From positions 1-64,000 of the forward strand of contig NZ_JZJL01000021.1 in NCBI RefSeq assembly GCF_000971335.1: a stretch of 64,000 nucleotides of DNA, given 5' to 3'. This DNA is from Chromobacterium vaccinii (GTDB lineage Bacteria > Pseudomonadota > Gammaproteobacteria > Burkholderiales > Chromobacteriaceae). The notes beneath the pieces are model-generated. The model did not search any database. It worked only from the letters and a program-made list of their open reading frames with translations, and was not told the DNA's origin. Shown here piece after piece: positions 1-10,209 of the stretch; position 1 is the stretch's first letter; the number at the start of each line of letters is the position of its first letter. A program made the position numbers and the translations under genes.

Positions 1-667
1 GCGGCTGCTCCACCACCGGAGCCGGAGCCGGCTGCGACGCGGCCAGCTTGGCGGCTTGGCGGCGCTCTTCGCGCTCGATCTTTTCGCGCATCAGCGCTTC
101 CTGACGGGCGCGGAAAGCAGCCTGACGCTTCTCTTCCGCTTCGCGAGAAGCGATTTCTTCCGGCGACAGGATGGAGGCGACGGTGCGCGGCGCCGGCGCA
201 GCGGCCGGTTTCGGCTCGGGCTTGGCTTCCGGCTTAGGCTCGGGCTTGGCCTCGACCTTCGGTTCCGGCTTCGGTTCCGGCTTGGCCTCGACCTTGGGCT
301 CGGGCTTCGGTTCCGGCTTGGCTTCCACCGGCGCGGCGACAGGCGCCGGCTCGGCCGGCTTGGCAGCCTCGGCTCGCGGCGCGTCATCCGGACGAGCCAC
401 CACGCGCTTCTTGCGAGTCTCAACCGTCACGGTGCTGCCATCGGCCTTCTTCACTTCGGAAGTCGACTTGCGAGTCAGGGTGATGTTGGAGTCCTCGCGC
501 GCGCCGTGCGAACGTTTCAGGTAGTCCAGGAGCTGGGACTTGTCTTGCGCCGATAGGGTGTCATCCGGCGAGCGCTTGCTCACTCCGGCTGCCTTCAGCT
601 GTTCCAGCAGGCGTTCCGGCGTGAGATTCATCTCACCGGCAAATTGTTTTACATTCGTCAAAACCAT
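1..667 (-). CDS. infB: Translation initiation factor IF-2, N-terminal part (cut by window edge)
   Basis: IF-2 is the GTPase that places initiator fMet-tRNA on the 30S subunit. Only the first ~222 residues are in the window; the GTPase core lies beyond base 1. Visible are the IF2_N helical start ([20 protein letters not shown]) and a second IF2-associated segment ([20 protein letters not shown]). A long low-complexity linker of alternating Lys, Pro and Glu follows (repeats of PEPKPE and VEAK), then an Arg/Glu/Ala-rich helix beginning [16 protein letters not shown]. Such charged linkers are typical of proteobacterial IF-2. It lies 39 bases downstream of nusA on the same strand, the usual operon order. 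Confidence 0.93.
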   Translation of the reverse strand, partial: MVLTNVKQFAGEMNLTPERLLEQLKAAGVSKRSPDDTLSAQDKSQLLDYLKRSHGAREDSNITLTRKSTSEVKKADGSTVTVETRKKRVVARPDDAPRAEAAKPAEPAPVAAPVEAKPEPKPEPKVEAKPEPKPEPKVEAKPEPKPEAKPEPKPAAAPAPRTVASILSPEEIASREAEEKRQAAFRARQEALMREKIEREERRQAAKLAASQPAPAPVVEQP

Positions 668-706
668 GCGTCTTCCCAAATTCCGTAAATACTTCCCGAG
701 AAAGCC

Positions 707-2185
707 TTACTGGTTGAACCAGTGTTCGCGCGCCTTCATGATGATTGCGCGTGCAGCTTCCGCTTCCATGCCGGTCATGTCCACCAGATCGTCAACGGCC
801 AGGTCGGCCAGATCGTCGCGGGTGGCCACACCGCCTGCGGCCAGCTTGCGAACCAGCTCGGCATCCAGGCCTTCAACGTCCTTCAGGTCGTCGGATACAT
901 TTTCGACCTGCTCTTCGGACGCGATGGCCTGCGTCAGGAGCGCATCACGGGCGCGGCTACGCAGCTCGCCCACCAGCTCCTCGTTGAAGCCTTCGATTTC
1001 CAGCATTTCTTCCAACGGCACATAGGCCACCTCTTCCAGCGCGGCGAAGCCCTCTGCCACCAGCTTGGCGGCGGTGTCTTCGTCCACGCTGAGCGCGCTG
1101 ACGAACAGCTGGCGCAACGCGGCGTCCTCGGCCAGGTGCTTCTCTTCAGCCTCGGTCACGGTCATGATGTTCAGGTACCAGCCGGTCAGCTCGGCGGCGA
1201 GCTTGACGTTCTGGCCGCTGCGGCCGATGGCCAGCGCCAGCTGCTCTTCCTCGACGACCACATCCATGCTGTGATTGTCTTCATCAACCATGATGCGGCT
1301 CACTTCCGCCGGCGACAGCGCGTTGATCACGAACTGGGCCGGTTCCGGCGCCCACAACACGATGTCGACGCGCTCGCCCGCCAGCTCCTGGGTCACGGCC
1401 TGAACGCGGGAACCGCGCATGCCGATGCAGGTGCCCTGCGGATCGATGCGGGCGTCGTTGGCCTTGACCGCGATCTTGGCGCGCATGCCGGCATCGCGCA
1501 CGGCGGCGCGGATTTCCAGCATGCCTTCCTCGATCTCCGGCACTTCCAACTCGAACAGCTTGACCAGGAATTCCGGCGCGGTGCGCGACAGGATCAGCTG
1601 CGGGCCGCGGCCCTGGCGATCGATGCGCAGCAGGTAGGCTTTGACGCGGTCGCCCACGCGCAGGTTTTCCTTCGGAATCATCTGATCGCGCGGCAGCACG
1701 GCTTCCAGCTTGCCGCACTCGACGATGGCATTGCCGCGCTCGATGCGCTTGATGGTGCCGATCACCAGATGCTCGCGGCGCTGCAGGAATTCGTTCAGCA
1801 GCTGTTCGCGCTCGGCGTCGCGGATGCGCTGCAGGATCACCTGCTTGGCGGTCTGCGCGCCGATGCGGCCGAACTCCACGGCTTCCATCTGTTCTTCGAT
1901 TACAGCGCCCAGCTCGATGCGCGGATCGCGGTCGCGCGCGTCGACCAGGCCGAGTTCCCGGCTCTCGGATTCCAACAGCTCGTCTTCCACCACAGTCCAG
2001 CGGCGGAAGGTTTGGTATTGCCCGGTGTGGCGGTCGATTTCGACGCGCACGTCCATCTCGTCATCGGTAAACTTCTTCTTGGTGGCCGAGGCAAGCGCCA
2101 TCTCAAGGGCGGAGAACACCACATCCTTGCTGACATTCTTTTCGCTCGCCAGGGCATCCACCAGCAACAAAATCTCGCGACTCAT
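707..2185 (-). CDS. nusA: Transcription termination/antitermination protein NusA
   Basis: NusA binds RNA polymerase and nascent RNA and controls pausing, intrinsic termination and antitermination. The 492-aa length is the normal long proteobacterial form. In order: N-terminal RNAP-binding domain (from [16 protein letters not shown]), an S1 domain starting near residue 137 ([19 protein letters not shown]), tandem KH domains ([14 protein letters not shown], then [19 protein letters not shown]), and two acidic C-terminal helix-hairpin-helix repeats (from ~365 and ~430), the second ending KAREHWFNQ. It sits between rimP and infB. NusA is known to autoregulate its operon in other bacteria, which makes the hairpin upstream of rimP relevant. 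Confidence 0.97.
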   Translation of the reverse strand: MSREILLLVDALASEKNVSKDVVFSALEMALASATKKKFTDDEMDVRVEIDRHTGQYQTFRRWTVVEDELLESESRELGLVDARDRDPRIELGAVIEEQMEAVEFGRIGAQTAKQVILQRIRDAEREQLLNEFLQRREHLVIGTIKRIERGNAIVECGKLEAVLPRDQMIPKENLRVGDRVKAYLLRIDRQGRGPQLILSRTAPEFLVKLFELEVPEIEEGMLEIRAAVRDAGMRAKIAVKANDARIDPQGTCIGMRGSRVQAVTQELAGERVDIVLWAPEPAQFVINALSPAEVSRIMVDEDNHSMDVVVEEEQLALAIGRSGQNVKLAAELTGWYLNIMTVTEAEEKHLAEDAALRQLFVSALSVDEDTAAKLVAEGFAALEEVAYVPLEEMLEIEGFNEELVGELRSRARDALLTQAIASEEQVENVSDDLKDVEGLDAELVRKLAAGGVATRDDLADLAVDDLVDMTGMEAEAARAIIMKAREHWFNQ

Positions 2186-2236
2186 GCATTCCTCTCCGAA
2201 TTTTGTCCTTTAGCGCGGGCTATCGCCGTCCAGACA

Positions 2237-2662
2237 TCAAAACTCAGGCTCGATACGAGCCTTGTCGATGTTGGCGAACGGAATCTCCACGATGCGGCCA
2301 TCCACATCCAGCTTCACGGAGCCGTCCTCGACCCCGGCAAGACGACCGGTAAATTTCTTCTGCTGCTCGATCGGCATCCGCGTCTTGATCTTGGCGAGCT
2401 GACCGGAGAAGCGGACAAAATCGGCCTCCTTCTTCAGCGGGCGATCCAGGCCCGGCGAAGACACTTCCAAACGCTCGTAATCCACGTTCTCGACCATGAA
2501 CAGCCGAGTCAGGTGATTGCTCACCAGCACGCAGTCTTCCACGGTGATGCCACCGGGTTTATCGATAAATACGCGGAAACCTCCACCTTGGGTCATTTCG
2601 AAATCGACGAGCTCATAGCCCAGACCCTGCAGGGTGTTTTCCAGCAGCAAACGAACATCCAT
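2237..2662 (-). CDS. rimP: Ribosome maturation factor RimP
   Basis: RimP assists late maturation of the 30S subunit. The predicted 141-aa protein has the family layout: an N-terminal alpha/beta domain ([17 protein letters not shown]), the hallmark stretch [21 protein letters not shown], then [14 protein letters not shown], and a C-terminal SH3-like barrel ([18 protein letters not shown]). I chose the ATG at 2662 because the protein then begins [11 protein letters not shown] like its relatives and a GGAAAAA tract precedes it. A GTG at 2674 would add four residues but lies against the U-run of the upstream hairpin. It is the first gene of the rimP-nusA-infB operon. Confidence 0.94.
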   Translation of the reverse strand: MDVRLLLENTLQGLGYELVDFEMTQGGGFRVFIDKPGGITVEDCVLVSNHLTRLFMVENVDYERLEVSSPGLDRPLKKEADFVRFSGQLAKIKTRMPIEQQKKFTGRLAGVEDGSVKLDVDGRIVEIPFANIDKARIEPEF

Positions 2663-2674
2663 TGCTTTTTCCAC

Positions 2675-2720
2675 AAATAAAAAATGGGCGAAACGCCCAT
2701 CCCTAACCGCTGCGATTGTA
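2675..2720 (-). promoter_or_regulatory. rimP leader: -10-like box and terminator-like hairpin
   Basis: Read on the minus strand, ATGGGCG (2700-2694), loop TTT and CGCCCAT (2690-2684) form a perfect 7-bp hairpin. TTTTTATTT follows directly and runs to the start region of rimP. No minus-strand gene lies upstream for it to terminate, so it belongs to the rimP-nusA-infB leader. A TACAAT box at 2720-2715 would start transcription only ~8 nt before the hairpin, and I see no good -35. If that promoter is used, the hairpin may be a 5' cap structure; if transcription starts further upstream, it could be an attenuator. Confidence 0.45.
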
Positions 2721-2832
2721 ACCTATTTCCGCAAAAAAGAAAACCGGCGCGGCCGCCCGGCCCCGGGGCGAAGGCCGCCGCATGCCAGACAACTTTGCGA
2801 GACGATTTCAGTTGCGATACATTACCGCGAAT

Positions 2833-2846
2833 CAAACTCCGGTTTG
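2833..2846. promoter_or_regulatory. PsrA-like operator upstream of fadD
   Basis: CAAAC-TCCG-GTTTG matches the published PsrA consensus (G/C)AAAC-N2-4-GTTT(G/C). PsrA is a TetR-family fatty-acid-responsive regulator of beta-oxidation genes. The dyad extends to ATCAAAC/GTTTGAT (2831-2848) and lies ~119 bases before the fadD start codon, a sensible operator position. The motif match and the adjacent gene support this; binding is inference. Confidence 0.5.
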
Positions 2847-2964
2847 ATCGCAATGGCCTTCAGGCCGACAACAACAACTATTAAATAGCGACTCGCAAAA
2901 ACGCTCGTCCGCGCCCGCCGCGGCGAAGCTCGCTAAAACCCGCACGACGGAGAAACCCGGATTT

Positions 2965-4644
2965 ATGGATAAGGTGTGGCTCAAAAACTACCAGCCCGGC
3001 GTCGCCCACGAGATCGACATCGACCAGTTCCAGTCGGTAACCGAGGTGTTCGACCGCAGCGTCAAGAAATTCAGCGGCCGGCCGGCGATGGCCTGCATGG
3101 ACAAGGTGCTCAGCTATGCTGAGCTGGACGCGCTCAGCGGCCGATTCGCCTCTTTCCTGCAACACAGGCTGGGCCTGAAAAAGGGCGACCGCGTCGCGCT
3201 GATGATGCCCAATCTGCTGCAATACCCGATCGCCGTGTTCGGCACGCTGCGCGCCGGCGGCGCGGTGGTCAACGTCAATCCGCTGTACACCCCGCGCGAG
3301 CTGGAACACCAGTTGAAAGACTCCGGCGCGGAAACCATCGTCATCCTGGAAAACTTCGCCGGCGTGCTGGAGCAGGTGCTGCCGCGCACCCAGGTGAAAA
3401 ACGTGGTCATCGCCTCCATCGGCGAGATGCTGGGCGCCTTCAAGGGCCCGTTGGTGAACTTCGTGGTGCGCAAGGTCAAGAAGATGGTGCCGCCCTGGCA
3501 CATCCCCGGCCACATCCGCTTCAACGACGCGCTGTCCATCGGCGCGGCCAAGCCCTACGACAAGATGGCGCTGACCCACGACGACATCGCCTTCCTGCAG
3601 TATACCGGCGGCACCACCGGCGTGGCCAAGGGCGCGGTGCTGCTGCACCGGAACATCGTCGCCAACATGCTTCAGGCGAGCGCCTGGGTAGGCACGCTGG
3701 TGCGCGAAGGCCAGGAAGTGATCGTCACCGCGCTGCCGCTGTACCACATCTTCTCGCTGACCGCGAACCTGATGGTGTTCACCGAGATCGGCGCGCTGAA
3801 CGTGCTGATCACCAATCCGCGCGACATCCCCGGCTTCGTCAAGGAACTGCGCAAATACCCGATCACCTGCATCACCGGCGTCAACACGCTGTTCAACGCG
3901 CTGCTGAACAACCCGGAATTCTCCAAGCTGAATTTCTCCAGCTGGCGGCTGACGCTGGGCGGCGGCATGGCGGTGCAGAAGGCGGTGGCCGACAAGTGGA
4001 AGGCCGTCACCGGCGTGCCGCTGGTGGAGGCCTACGGCCTGACCGAAACCAGCCCCGCCGCTTGCATCAACCCGATGGACCTGAAGGAATACAACGGCTC
4101 CATCGGCCTGCCGGTCCCCTCCACCGAGATCGAGATCCGCGACGCCGAAGGCAAGCCGGTAGCCATGGGCGAACAGGGCGAGCTATGCATCCGCGGCCCG
4201 CAGGTGATGCGCGGCTACTGGCAGCGGCCGGATGAAACCGCCAAGGTGCTGGGCGACGACGGCTTCCTCGCCACCGGCGACATGGCCGTGATCACCCCGG
4301 AAGGCTACGTCAAACTGGTGGACCGCAAGAAGGACATGATTCTGGTATCCGGCTTCAACGTCTATCCGAACGAGATCGAAGACGTGGTGGCCGGCCATCC
4401 GGACGTGCTGGAAGTGGCCTGCATCGGCGTGCCGGACGACAAGTCCGGCGAAGTGGTCAAGGTATTCGTGGTGAAGAAGAACCCCGCCCTCACCGACAAG
4501 GACATCATCCGCTACTGCCGCGAAAACCTCACCGGCTACAAGGTGCCCAAGCTGGTGGAGTTCCGCAACGAGCTGCCCAAGACCAACGTCGGCAAGATCC
4601 TGCGCCGCGCGCTGCGCGACCAGGAAACCGCCAAGCCGGCCTGA
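2965..4644 (+). CDS. fadD: Long-chain-fatty-acid--CoA ligase
   Basis: This enzyme activates long-chain fatty acids to acyl-CoA with ATP for beta-oxidation or lipid synthesis, at the inner face of the membrane. The 559-aa length is usual for FadD. Adenylate-forming motifs are visible: the ATP-binding loop YTGGTTGVAKGA (~213-224), the acyl-binding region EAYGLTETSPAA (~354), the hinge motif DRKKDMILVSGFNVYPNEIE (~453), and the C-terminal lysine region NELPKTNVGKILRR (~534). The ATG at 2965 is preceded by GGAG. It is divergent from rimP, has a PsrA-like dyad upstream and an intrinsic terminator 22 bases after its stop codon, so it looks monocistronic. Confidence 0.95.
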   Translation: MDKVWLKNYQPGVAHEIDIDQFQSVTEVFDRSVKKFSGRPAMACMDKVLSYAELDALSGRFASFLQHRLGLKKGDRVALMMPNLLQYPIAVFGTLRAGGAVVNVNPLYTPRELEHQLKDSGAETIVILENFAGVLEQVLPRTQVKNVVIASIGEMLGAFKGPLVNFVVRKVKKMVPPWHIPGHIRFNDALSIGAAKPYDKMALTHDDIAFLQYTGGTTGVAKGAVLLHRNIVANMLQASAWVGTLVREGQEVIVTALPLYHIFSLTANLMVFTEIGALNVLITNPRDIPGFVKELRKYPITCITGVNTLFNALLNNPEFSKLNFSSWRLTLGGGMAVQKAVADKWKAVTGVPLVEAYGLTETSPAACINPMDLKEYNGSIGLPVPSTEIEIRDAEGKPVAMGEQGELCIRGPQVMRGYWQRPDETAKVLGDDGFLATGDMAVITPEGYVKLVDRKKDMILVSGFNVYPNEIEDVVAGHPDVLEVACIGVPDDKSGEVVKVFVVKKNPALTDKDIIRYCRENLTGYKVPKLVEFRNELPKTNVGKILRRALRDQETAKPA

Positions 4645-4665
4645 CCGTCCGCCGGCATTCAAGCG

Positions 4666-4695
4666 ACGCCGCCCTTCCCGGGCGGCGTTTTGTTT
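4666..4695 (+). terminator. Intrinsic terminator after fadD
   Basis: ACGCCGCCC (4666-4674) and GGGCGGCGT (4680-4688) form a perfect 9-bp stem with a 5-base loop, followed by TTTGTTT. Confidence 0.9.
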
Positions 4696-4766
4696 CATCC
4701 GGAACAAACGCAAGCCCGTGCCGGGCGGCTAAACTGAATCGATATCCCGCCTTGCCGGAGCGCTCC

Positions 4767-5891
4767 ATGCTGATGCTGCCGTTCTTCAAGCTGATGGCCG
4801 AAAAAAAGGCCAGCGACCTGTTCCTGACCAGCTTTTCCCCACCGATGCTGAAACTGGGCGGCGAGCTGGCGCCGGTCAACGAAAAGCCGCTGACGCCGGA
4901 TATGGTCAAACAGTTGGCCTACAGCCTGATGAGCGACGAAGAGGCCGCCGTCTTCGAGCGCGAGCGCGAGATGAACCTGGGCCATCCGGTGCCGGGCCTC
5001 GGCAGCTTCCGCGTCAATGTGTTCTGGCAGCGCGGCTCCGTCGGCATGGTGGTGCGCTACATCCTGCCCAGCATCCCCACCATGGAGGAGCTGGAGCTGC
5101 CGCCGCTGCTGGAGGAGCTGATCCAGCTGAAGCGCGGCCTGATCCTGGTGGTCGGCGCCACCGGCTCCGGCAAGAGCTCGACGGTGGCGGCGATGCTGCA
5201 GGCGCGCAACCGCAGCACCAAGGGCCACATCCTCACCATCGAGGACCCGATCGAATTCCTGTTCCGCCACGACCAGTCCATCGTCAACCAGCGCGAGATC
5301 GGCTTCGACACGCTGTCTTACACGCGGGCGCTGAAGAACGCGATGCGCGAGGCGCCGGATGTGCTGATGATAGGCGAGATCCGCAATCCGGAAACGCTGG
5401 GCCACGCCATCGGCTACGCCCAGTCCGGCCATCTGTGCATCTCCACCCTGCACGGCAACAACAGCTACCACATGCTGAACCGGGTGATGAACTTCTTCCC
5501 GCCCGAGGCCAGAGGCGCGCTGCTGATGGACCTGTCGGCCTCGCTGCGCGCGGTGATCTCGCAGCGCCTGGTGGCGACGCTGGACGGCGGCCGCACCCCC
5601 GCGCTGGAGCTATTGATCAACACGCCGCACATTTCGGAGTTGATTCGCGGCGGAGAGATGGACAAAATCAAGGAGGCCATCGAAAGCAGCATGAGCGATG
5701 GCGCGCAGACTTTCGAACAGGCGCTGTTCCAGCTCTATCAAGCCGGACGGATCAGCCTCGACGAAGCGCTGAAAAACGCCGACTCTCCCACCAATCTGTA
5801 TTGGCTGGTCAATCAGTCGAAGGAGAGCGGCAAAGGCAAATCCGGCCCCGCCAGCGCGGCCGGCTTCGACAGCATCAAACTGGACTTGTAA
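4767..5891 (+). CDS. pilU: PilT/PilU-family type IV pilus retraction ATPase (PilU-like)
   Basis: A hexameric cytoplasmic ATPase of the type IV pilus machine that drives or helps pilus retraction and twitching. The ATG at 4767 (MLMLPFFKLMAEKKASDLF) follows GGAG at a good distance; an upstream TTG at 4752 is less likely. Visible are the N-terminal PAS-like domain with SDLFLTS, Walker A GATGSGKSS near residue 130, the Asp box TIEDPIEF, the Walker B region DVLMIGEIRNPET, and the His box HLCISTLHGNNSYH. The 374-aa length and the IN-TPHISELIR and QTFEQALFQLY segments resemble PilU more than PilT. No pilT lies beside it in the window. It may be co-transcribed with the downstream yffB-like gene (9-base gap). 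Confidence 0.85.
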   Translation: MLMLPFFKLMAEKKASDLFLTSFSPPMLKLGGELAPVNEKPLTPDMVKQLAYSLMSDEEAAVFEREREMNLGHPVPGLGSFRVNVFWQRGSVGMVVRYILPSIPTMEELELPPLLEELIQLKRGLILVVGATGSGKSSTVAAMLQARNRSTKGHILTIEDPIEFLFRHDQSIVNQREIGFDTLSYTRALKNAMREAPDVLMIGEIRNPETLGHAIGYAQSGHLCISTLHGNNSYHMLNRVMNFFPPEARGALLMDLSASLRAVISQRLVATLDGGRTPALELLINTPHISELIRGGEMDKIKEAIESSMSDGAQTFEQALFQLYQAGRISLDEALKNADSPTNLYWLVNQSKESGKGKSGPASAAGFDSIKLDL

Positions 5892-5900
5892 ACCCACCCG

Positions 5901-7381
<1,481 letters not shown>

Positions 7382-7403
7382 GCGCCGGCGCTCCGCTATG
7401 CTG

Positions 7404-7429
7404 AAACCGGCGGCGACGCCGGTTTTTTT
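7404..7429 (+). terminator. Intrinsic terminator after dapE
   Basis: ACCGGCG (7406-7412) and CGCCGGT (7417-7423) pair over a 4-base loop, with flanking A/T pairs and a run of seven T. Confidence 0.9.
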
Positions 7430-7516
7430 ATATTTCCATTTCCCTGACGCAACCATGGTTGTTTGCGTCTCCACGCCGAATGTTGTGGATCGAACTAACA
7501 GGTAAGCTCCATCATC

Positions 7517-8146
7517 ATGGAAATCGAAATCGCAAAAATCTTCATCGCCCTGCTGGTGCTGGTCAATCCGCTGGGCGCCATTCCCATCTTCATCAGCCTG
7601 ACGCCCAACGCCGGCCTGGAGGAAAGGCGGAAAATCGCCAAGACCACCGCCATCGCCGTCGCCATCGTGCTCAGCCTGTTCGCCGTGGTCGGCGAGACGC
7701 TGCTGCGTTTTTTGGGCATCAGCATCGGCTCGTTCCAGGTGGGCGGCGGCATCCTGGTGATGCTGATCGCCATCGCGCTGATGAACGCCAAGCCCGGGCC
7801 GACCAAGACCACCAAGCAGGAACGGGAGGAAGCCGGCCACAAGACCAATATCGCGGTGGTGCCGATGGCCATCCCGCTGATGACCGGCCCCGGCACCATC
7901 TCCACCGTGATCATCTATGCCAGCACCGCCCATTCCTGGCTGCAGGTGGCCTACCTGCTGGTCAGCGGCCTCCTGGTGGCCGTCACCTGCTATGGCGCGC
8001 TGGTGCTGGCTTCGCCGCTATCCCGGCTGCTGGGCCAGACCGGCATCAACATCGTCAACCGGGTGATGGGCATGCTGCTGGCGGCGGTGTCGGTGGAAAT
8101 CATCGTCGACGGCGTTTACCGGCTGTTCCCGCAGCTGACGCGCTGA
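7517..8146 (+). CDS. MarC-family integral membrane protein
   Basis: A 209-aa, multi-helix inner-membrane protein of the MarC/YchE/YhgN family (UPF0056). It starts MEIEIAKIFIALLVLVNPLGAIPIF, the family signature around the first helix, and has further hydrophobic segments at ~37-60, ~66-90, ~113-160 and ~175-205. The short loop PMAIPLMTGPGTISTVI is the second conserved signature. MarC was named for its position near marRAB, but no antibiotic-resistance role is established for the family. It is flanked by a terminator upstream and 173 bases before the next gene, so it is probably monocistronic. Confidence 0.9.
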   Translation: MEIEIAKIFIALLVLVNPLGAIPIFISLTPNAGLEERRKIAKTTAIAVAIVLSLFAVVGETLLRFLGISIGSFQVGGGILVMLIAIALMNAKPGPTKTTKQEREEAGHKTNIAVVPMAIPLMTGPGTISTVIIYASTAHSWLQVAYLLVSGLLVAVTCYGALVLASPLSRLLGQTGINIVNRVMGMLLAAVSVEIIVDGVYRLFPQLTR

Positions 8147-8319
8147 AGAACCGTGGCGGCGCGTCGCTTTCCCGGCAAGCCGCCGATGAACTTCCCGTCC
8201 GAAACCGCACTTCCCCCCCAGACTCCCCCTTGACTAATCTCACCCATATTTCATACACCAAATAAGCGATAACGCGCACTTTGCCATCCCGACCATCCCT
8301 ATCCCGCGAGGATGAAACG

Positions 8320-9654
8320 ATGTTCGATCAAAAACTGAAATCCGCCTTGAATGACGCCCTGGCGCAACTGGAAAATCAAAAAAACGTGCTGGACGCGCTG
8401 GACCGCTCGACGGCCATCATAGAATTCAGCCCGGACGGCATCATCCTCTCCGCCAACGCCAATTTCGAGCAGACCATGGGCTACCGCGCAGAGGAAATCA
8501 TCGGCAAGCACCACCGGATGTTCTGCCTGCCGCAATTCGCGGCCAGCCAGGAATACAAGGCGTTCTGGCATGTGCTGCGGACCGGCGGCTTCATCAAGGA
8601 TCAGTTCAGGCGCATCGCCAAAGACGGCCGCACCGTCTGGCTGGAGGCCAGCTACAACCCGGTCAACGACAGACAGGGCCAGGTGGTCAAGGTGATCGTG
8701 TTCGCGCTGGACGTCACCCATGAAGTCAAGCTCGCCCACGAGTCGAGAAACATCATGCAAGCCGTCGAGCGCTCGATGGCCGCCATCGAATTCACCCCGG
8801 ATGGCATCATCCTGACCGCCAACGCCAACTTCCTCAACGCCACCGGCTATACCGCCGCGGAAATCATCGGCAAGCACCACCGCATCTTCTGCCCCGACGA
8901 TTTCGTGCACAGCCCCGCCTATGAACACATGTGGGCGCAGCTGAAACAGGGCGTGTTCGTCACCGGCAGGTTCGAGCGCCTGCACAAGTCCGGCCGGCCG
9001 GTCTGGCTGGAGGCCAGCTACAATCCGGTTTTCGACGACGAAGGCGTGGTGTTCAAGGTCATCAAGTTCGCCACCGACATCACCGATCAGGAAACCGCGC
9101 GGCAACAGGACCTCCGCCTGGTGCAGGAGGCGCACCGGCTGTCGGCGGCGTCGGACAGCGCCTCAAACGACGGTCAACAGGTGATCCGCGACACCATCCA
9201 GGCGATGAGCGTGATCGCCGACAGCGCCGGACAATCGGCCCGTCTGATCGAAGACCTGGAACAGAAAACCAACCGCATCACCACCATCGTCAACACCATC
9301 CATGAAATAGCCGACCAAACCAACCTGCTGGCGCTAAACGCGGCGATCGAAGCGGCGCGCGCCGGCGAGCAGGGCCGCGGCTTCGCCGTGGTGGCCGACG
9401 AGGTGCGCAAGCTGGCCGAACGCACCAGTTCCTCCACCAAGGAGGTGACCGAAATGATAGACGACATCAAGAACGGCACCGGCAATGCCACCGAGAGCAT
9501 CCACGAAATGCTGGTAAAGGCGCAAAAAGGCGAGGAACACGCCAGCGAGGCCAGCAGTTCGATCGAGCAGATACGCAACAGCACCTCGCGGCTGGCCGAT
9601 GTGGTCAACCACTTCTCAGCCGTGCAGGCCGGCGCCAATCCCCCCAATCCCTGA
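8320..9654 (+). CDS. Soluble methyl-accepting chemotaxis protein with two PAS domains
   Basis: A 444-aa cytoplasmic chemoreceptor. The ATG at 8320 has GCGAGGATG upstream; a TTG at 8281 is unlikely. There is no membrane segment. Residues ~20-130 and ~145-255 are two closely related PAS/PAC modules, each with ANANF.....[11 protein letters not shown], then WLEASYNPV and V.FA.D.T, so they arose by duplication. The MCP signalling domain follows, with the hairpin tip [41 protein letters not shown] that binds CheA/CheW. It ends soon after the return helix, so it is a short-type receptor. PAS domains of this kind commonly sense redox or small ligands; the ligand here is unknown. Confidence 0.9.
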   Translation: MFDQKLKSALNDALAQLENQKNVLDALDRSTAIIEFSPDGIILSANANFEQTMGYRAEEIIGKHHRMFCLPQFAASQEYKAFWHVLRTGGFIKDQFRRIAKDGRTVWLEASYNPVNDRQGQVVKVIVFALDVTHEVKLAHESRNIMQAVERSMAAIEFTPDGIILTANANFLNATGYTAAEIIGKHHRIFCPDDFVHSPAYEHMWAQLKQGVFVTGRFERLHKSGRPVWLEASYNPVFDDEGVVFKVIKFATDITDQETARQQDLRLVQEAHRLSAASDSASNDGQQVIRDTIQAMSVIADSAGQSARLIEDLEQKTNRITTIVNTIHEIADQTNLLALNAAIEAARAGEQGRGFAVVADEVRKLAERTSSSTKEVTEMIDDIKNGTGNATESIHEMLVKAQKGEEHASEASSSIEQIRNSTSRLADVVNHFSAVQAGANPPNP

Positions 9655-9655
9655 A

Positions 9656-9682
9656 CGCCAGCGCACTGGCTGGCGCGTTTTT
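9656..9682 (+). terminator. Intrinsic terminator after the PAS chemoreceptor
   Basis: CGCCAGC (9656-9662) and GCTGGCG (9669-9675) pair over a 6-base loop, followed by CGTTTTTC. Confidence 0.85.
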
Positions 9683-9692
9683 CGGCAAAGGA

Positions 9693-10004
9693 TCATGCCC
9701 CTCCCCTCAGCATTCTGACGCCCGCCCAGGCGAACGCCAGCGCCAACGCGCCATGCAGCCAACACCTCGATCTCAGGTAGGCGCGCCGCGCGGCCGGCGG
9801 AAAACAGCAACCCATAGGCTGAGAACACGCCGGCGGCGATCAGCGCGCAGCCCGCCGCCACCAGAGCGCCACGCCCGCCGCCAGCGACAGGGCCCGGCTT
9901 CTCCCCTGCTCCATCGCCACGCCCATGATGGCCAGATTGCTGGGCCCTGGGCTGGCCGTTCCAACCAGATACACCGCGAACACCGCGGCCATATTGGCAT
10001 CCAA
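9693..10004 (-). pseudogene. Degraded LysE/RhtB-family amino-acid exporter
   Basis: On the minus strand the sequence opens with a LysE-family N-terminus (AVFAVYLVGTASPGPSNLAI, then MGVAMEQGRSRALSLAAGVAL). A 2-base insertion then throws the frame; the next frame gives ALIAAGVFSAYGLLFSAG, and a third frame gives a plausible last helix (ALALAFAWAGVRMLRGGA) ending at 9693. Intact family members are ~205 aa; only ~100 codons remain in three frames, so the middle of the gene has also been lost. It is divergent from ccoG and has no visible functional role. Confidence 0.7.
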
Positions 10005-10209
10005 CCATTCCCCCTTCCCGATAATCTGTATGCGACATCTCTGTTCACGATCGGGCCCACGCTTGCACCCATTGGCGATTATGCCAACACGCTATCCGTT
10101 CCTGTAAATATACAGCGACATCTGTACTGATATTTTCATCATTGCCTGTTCATTGTTTGTACTGATCCCCAGCAGTAAAAATAGCCATCTTCATCGCGTG
10201 GTGGCAGCC

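Noticed and set aside
722-2680. 652-codon open frame antisense to nusA and rimP
   Set aside because: High GC leaves the complementary frames open; the composition is rich in His/Gln/Ala/Arg with no domain, and nusA and rimP are certain on the other strand.
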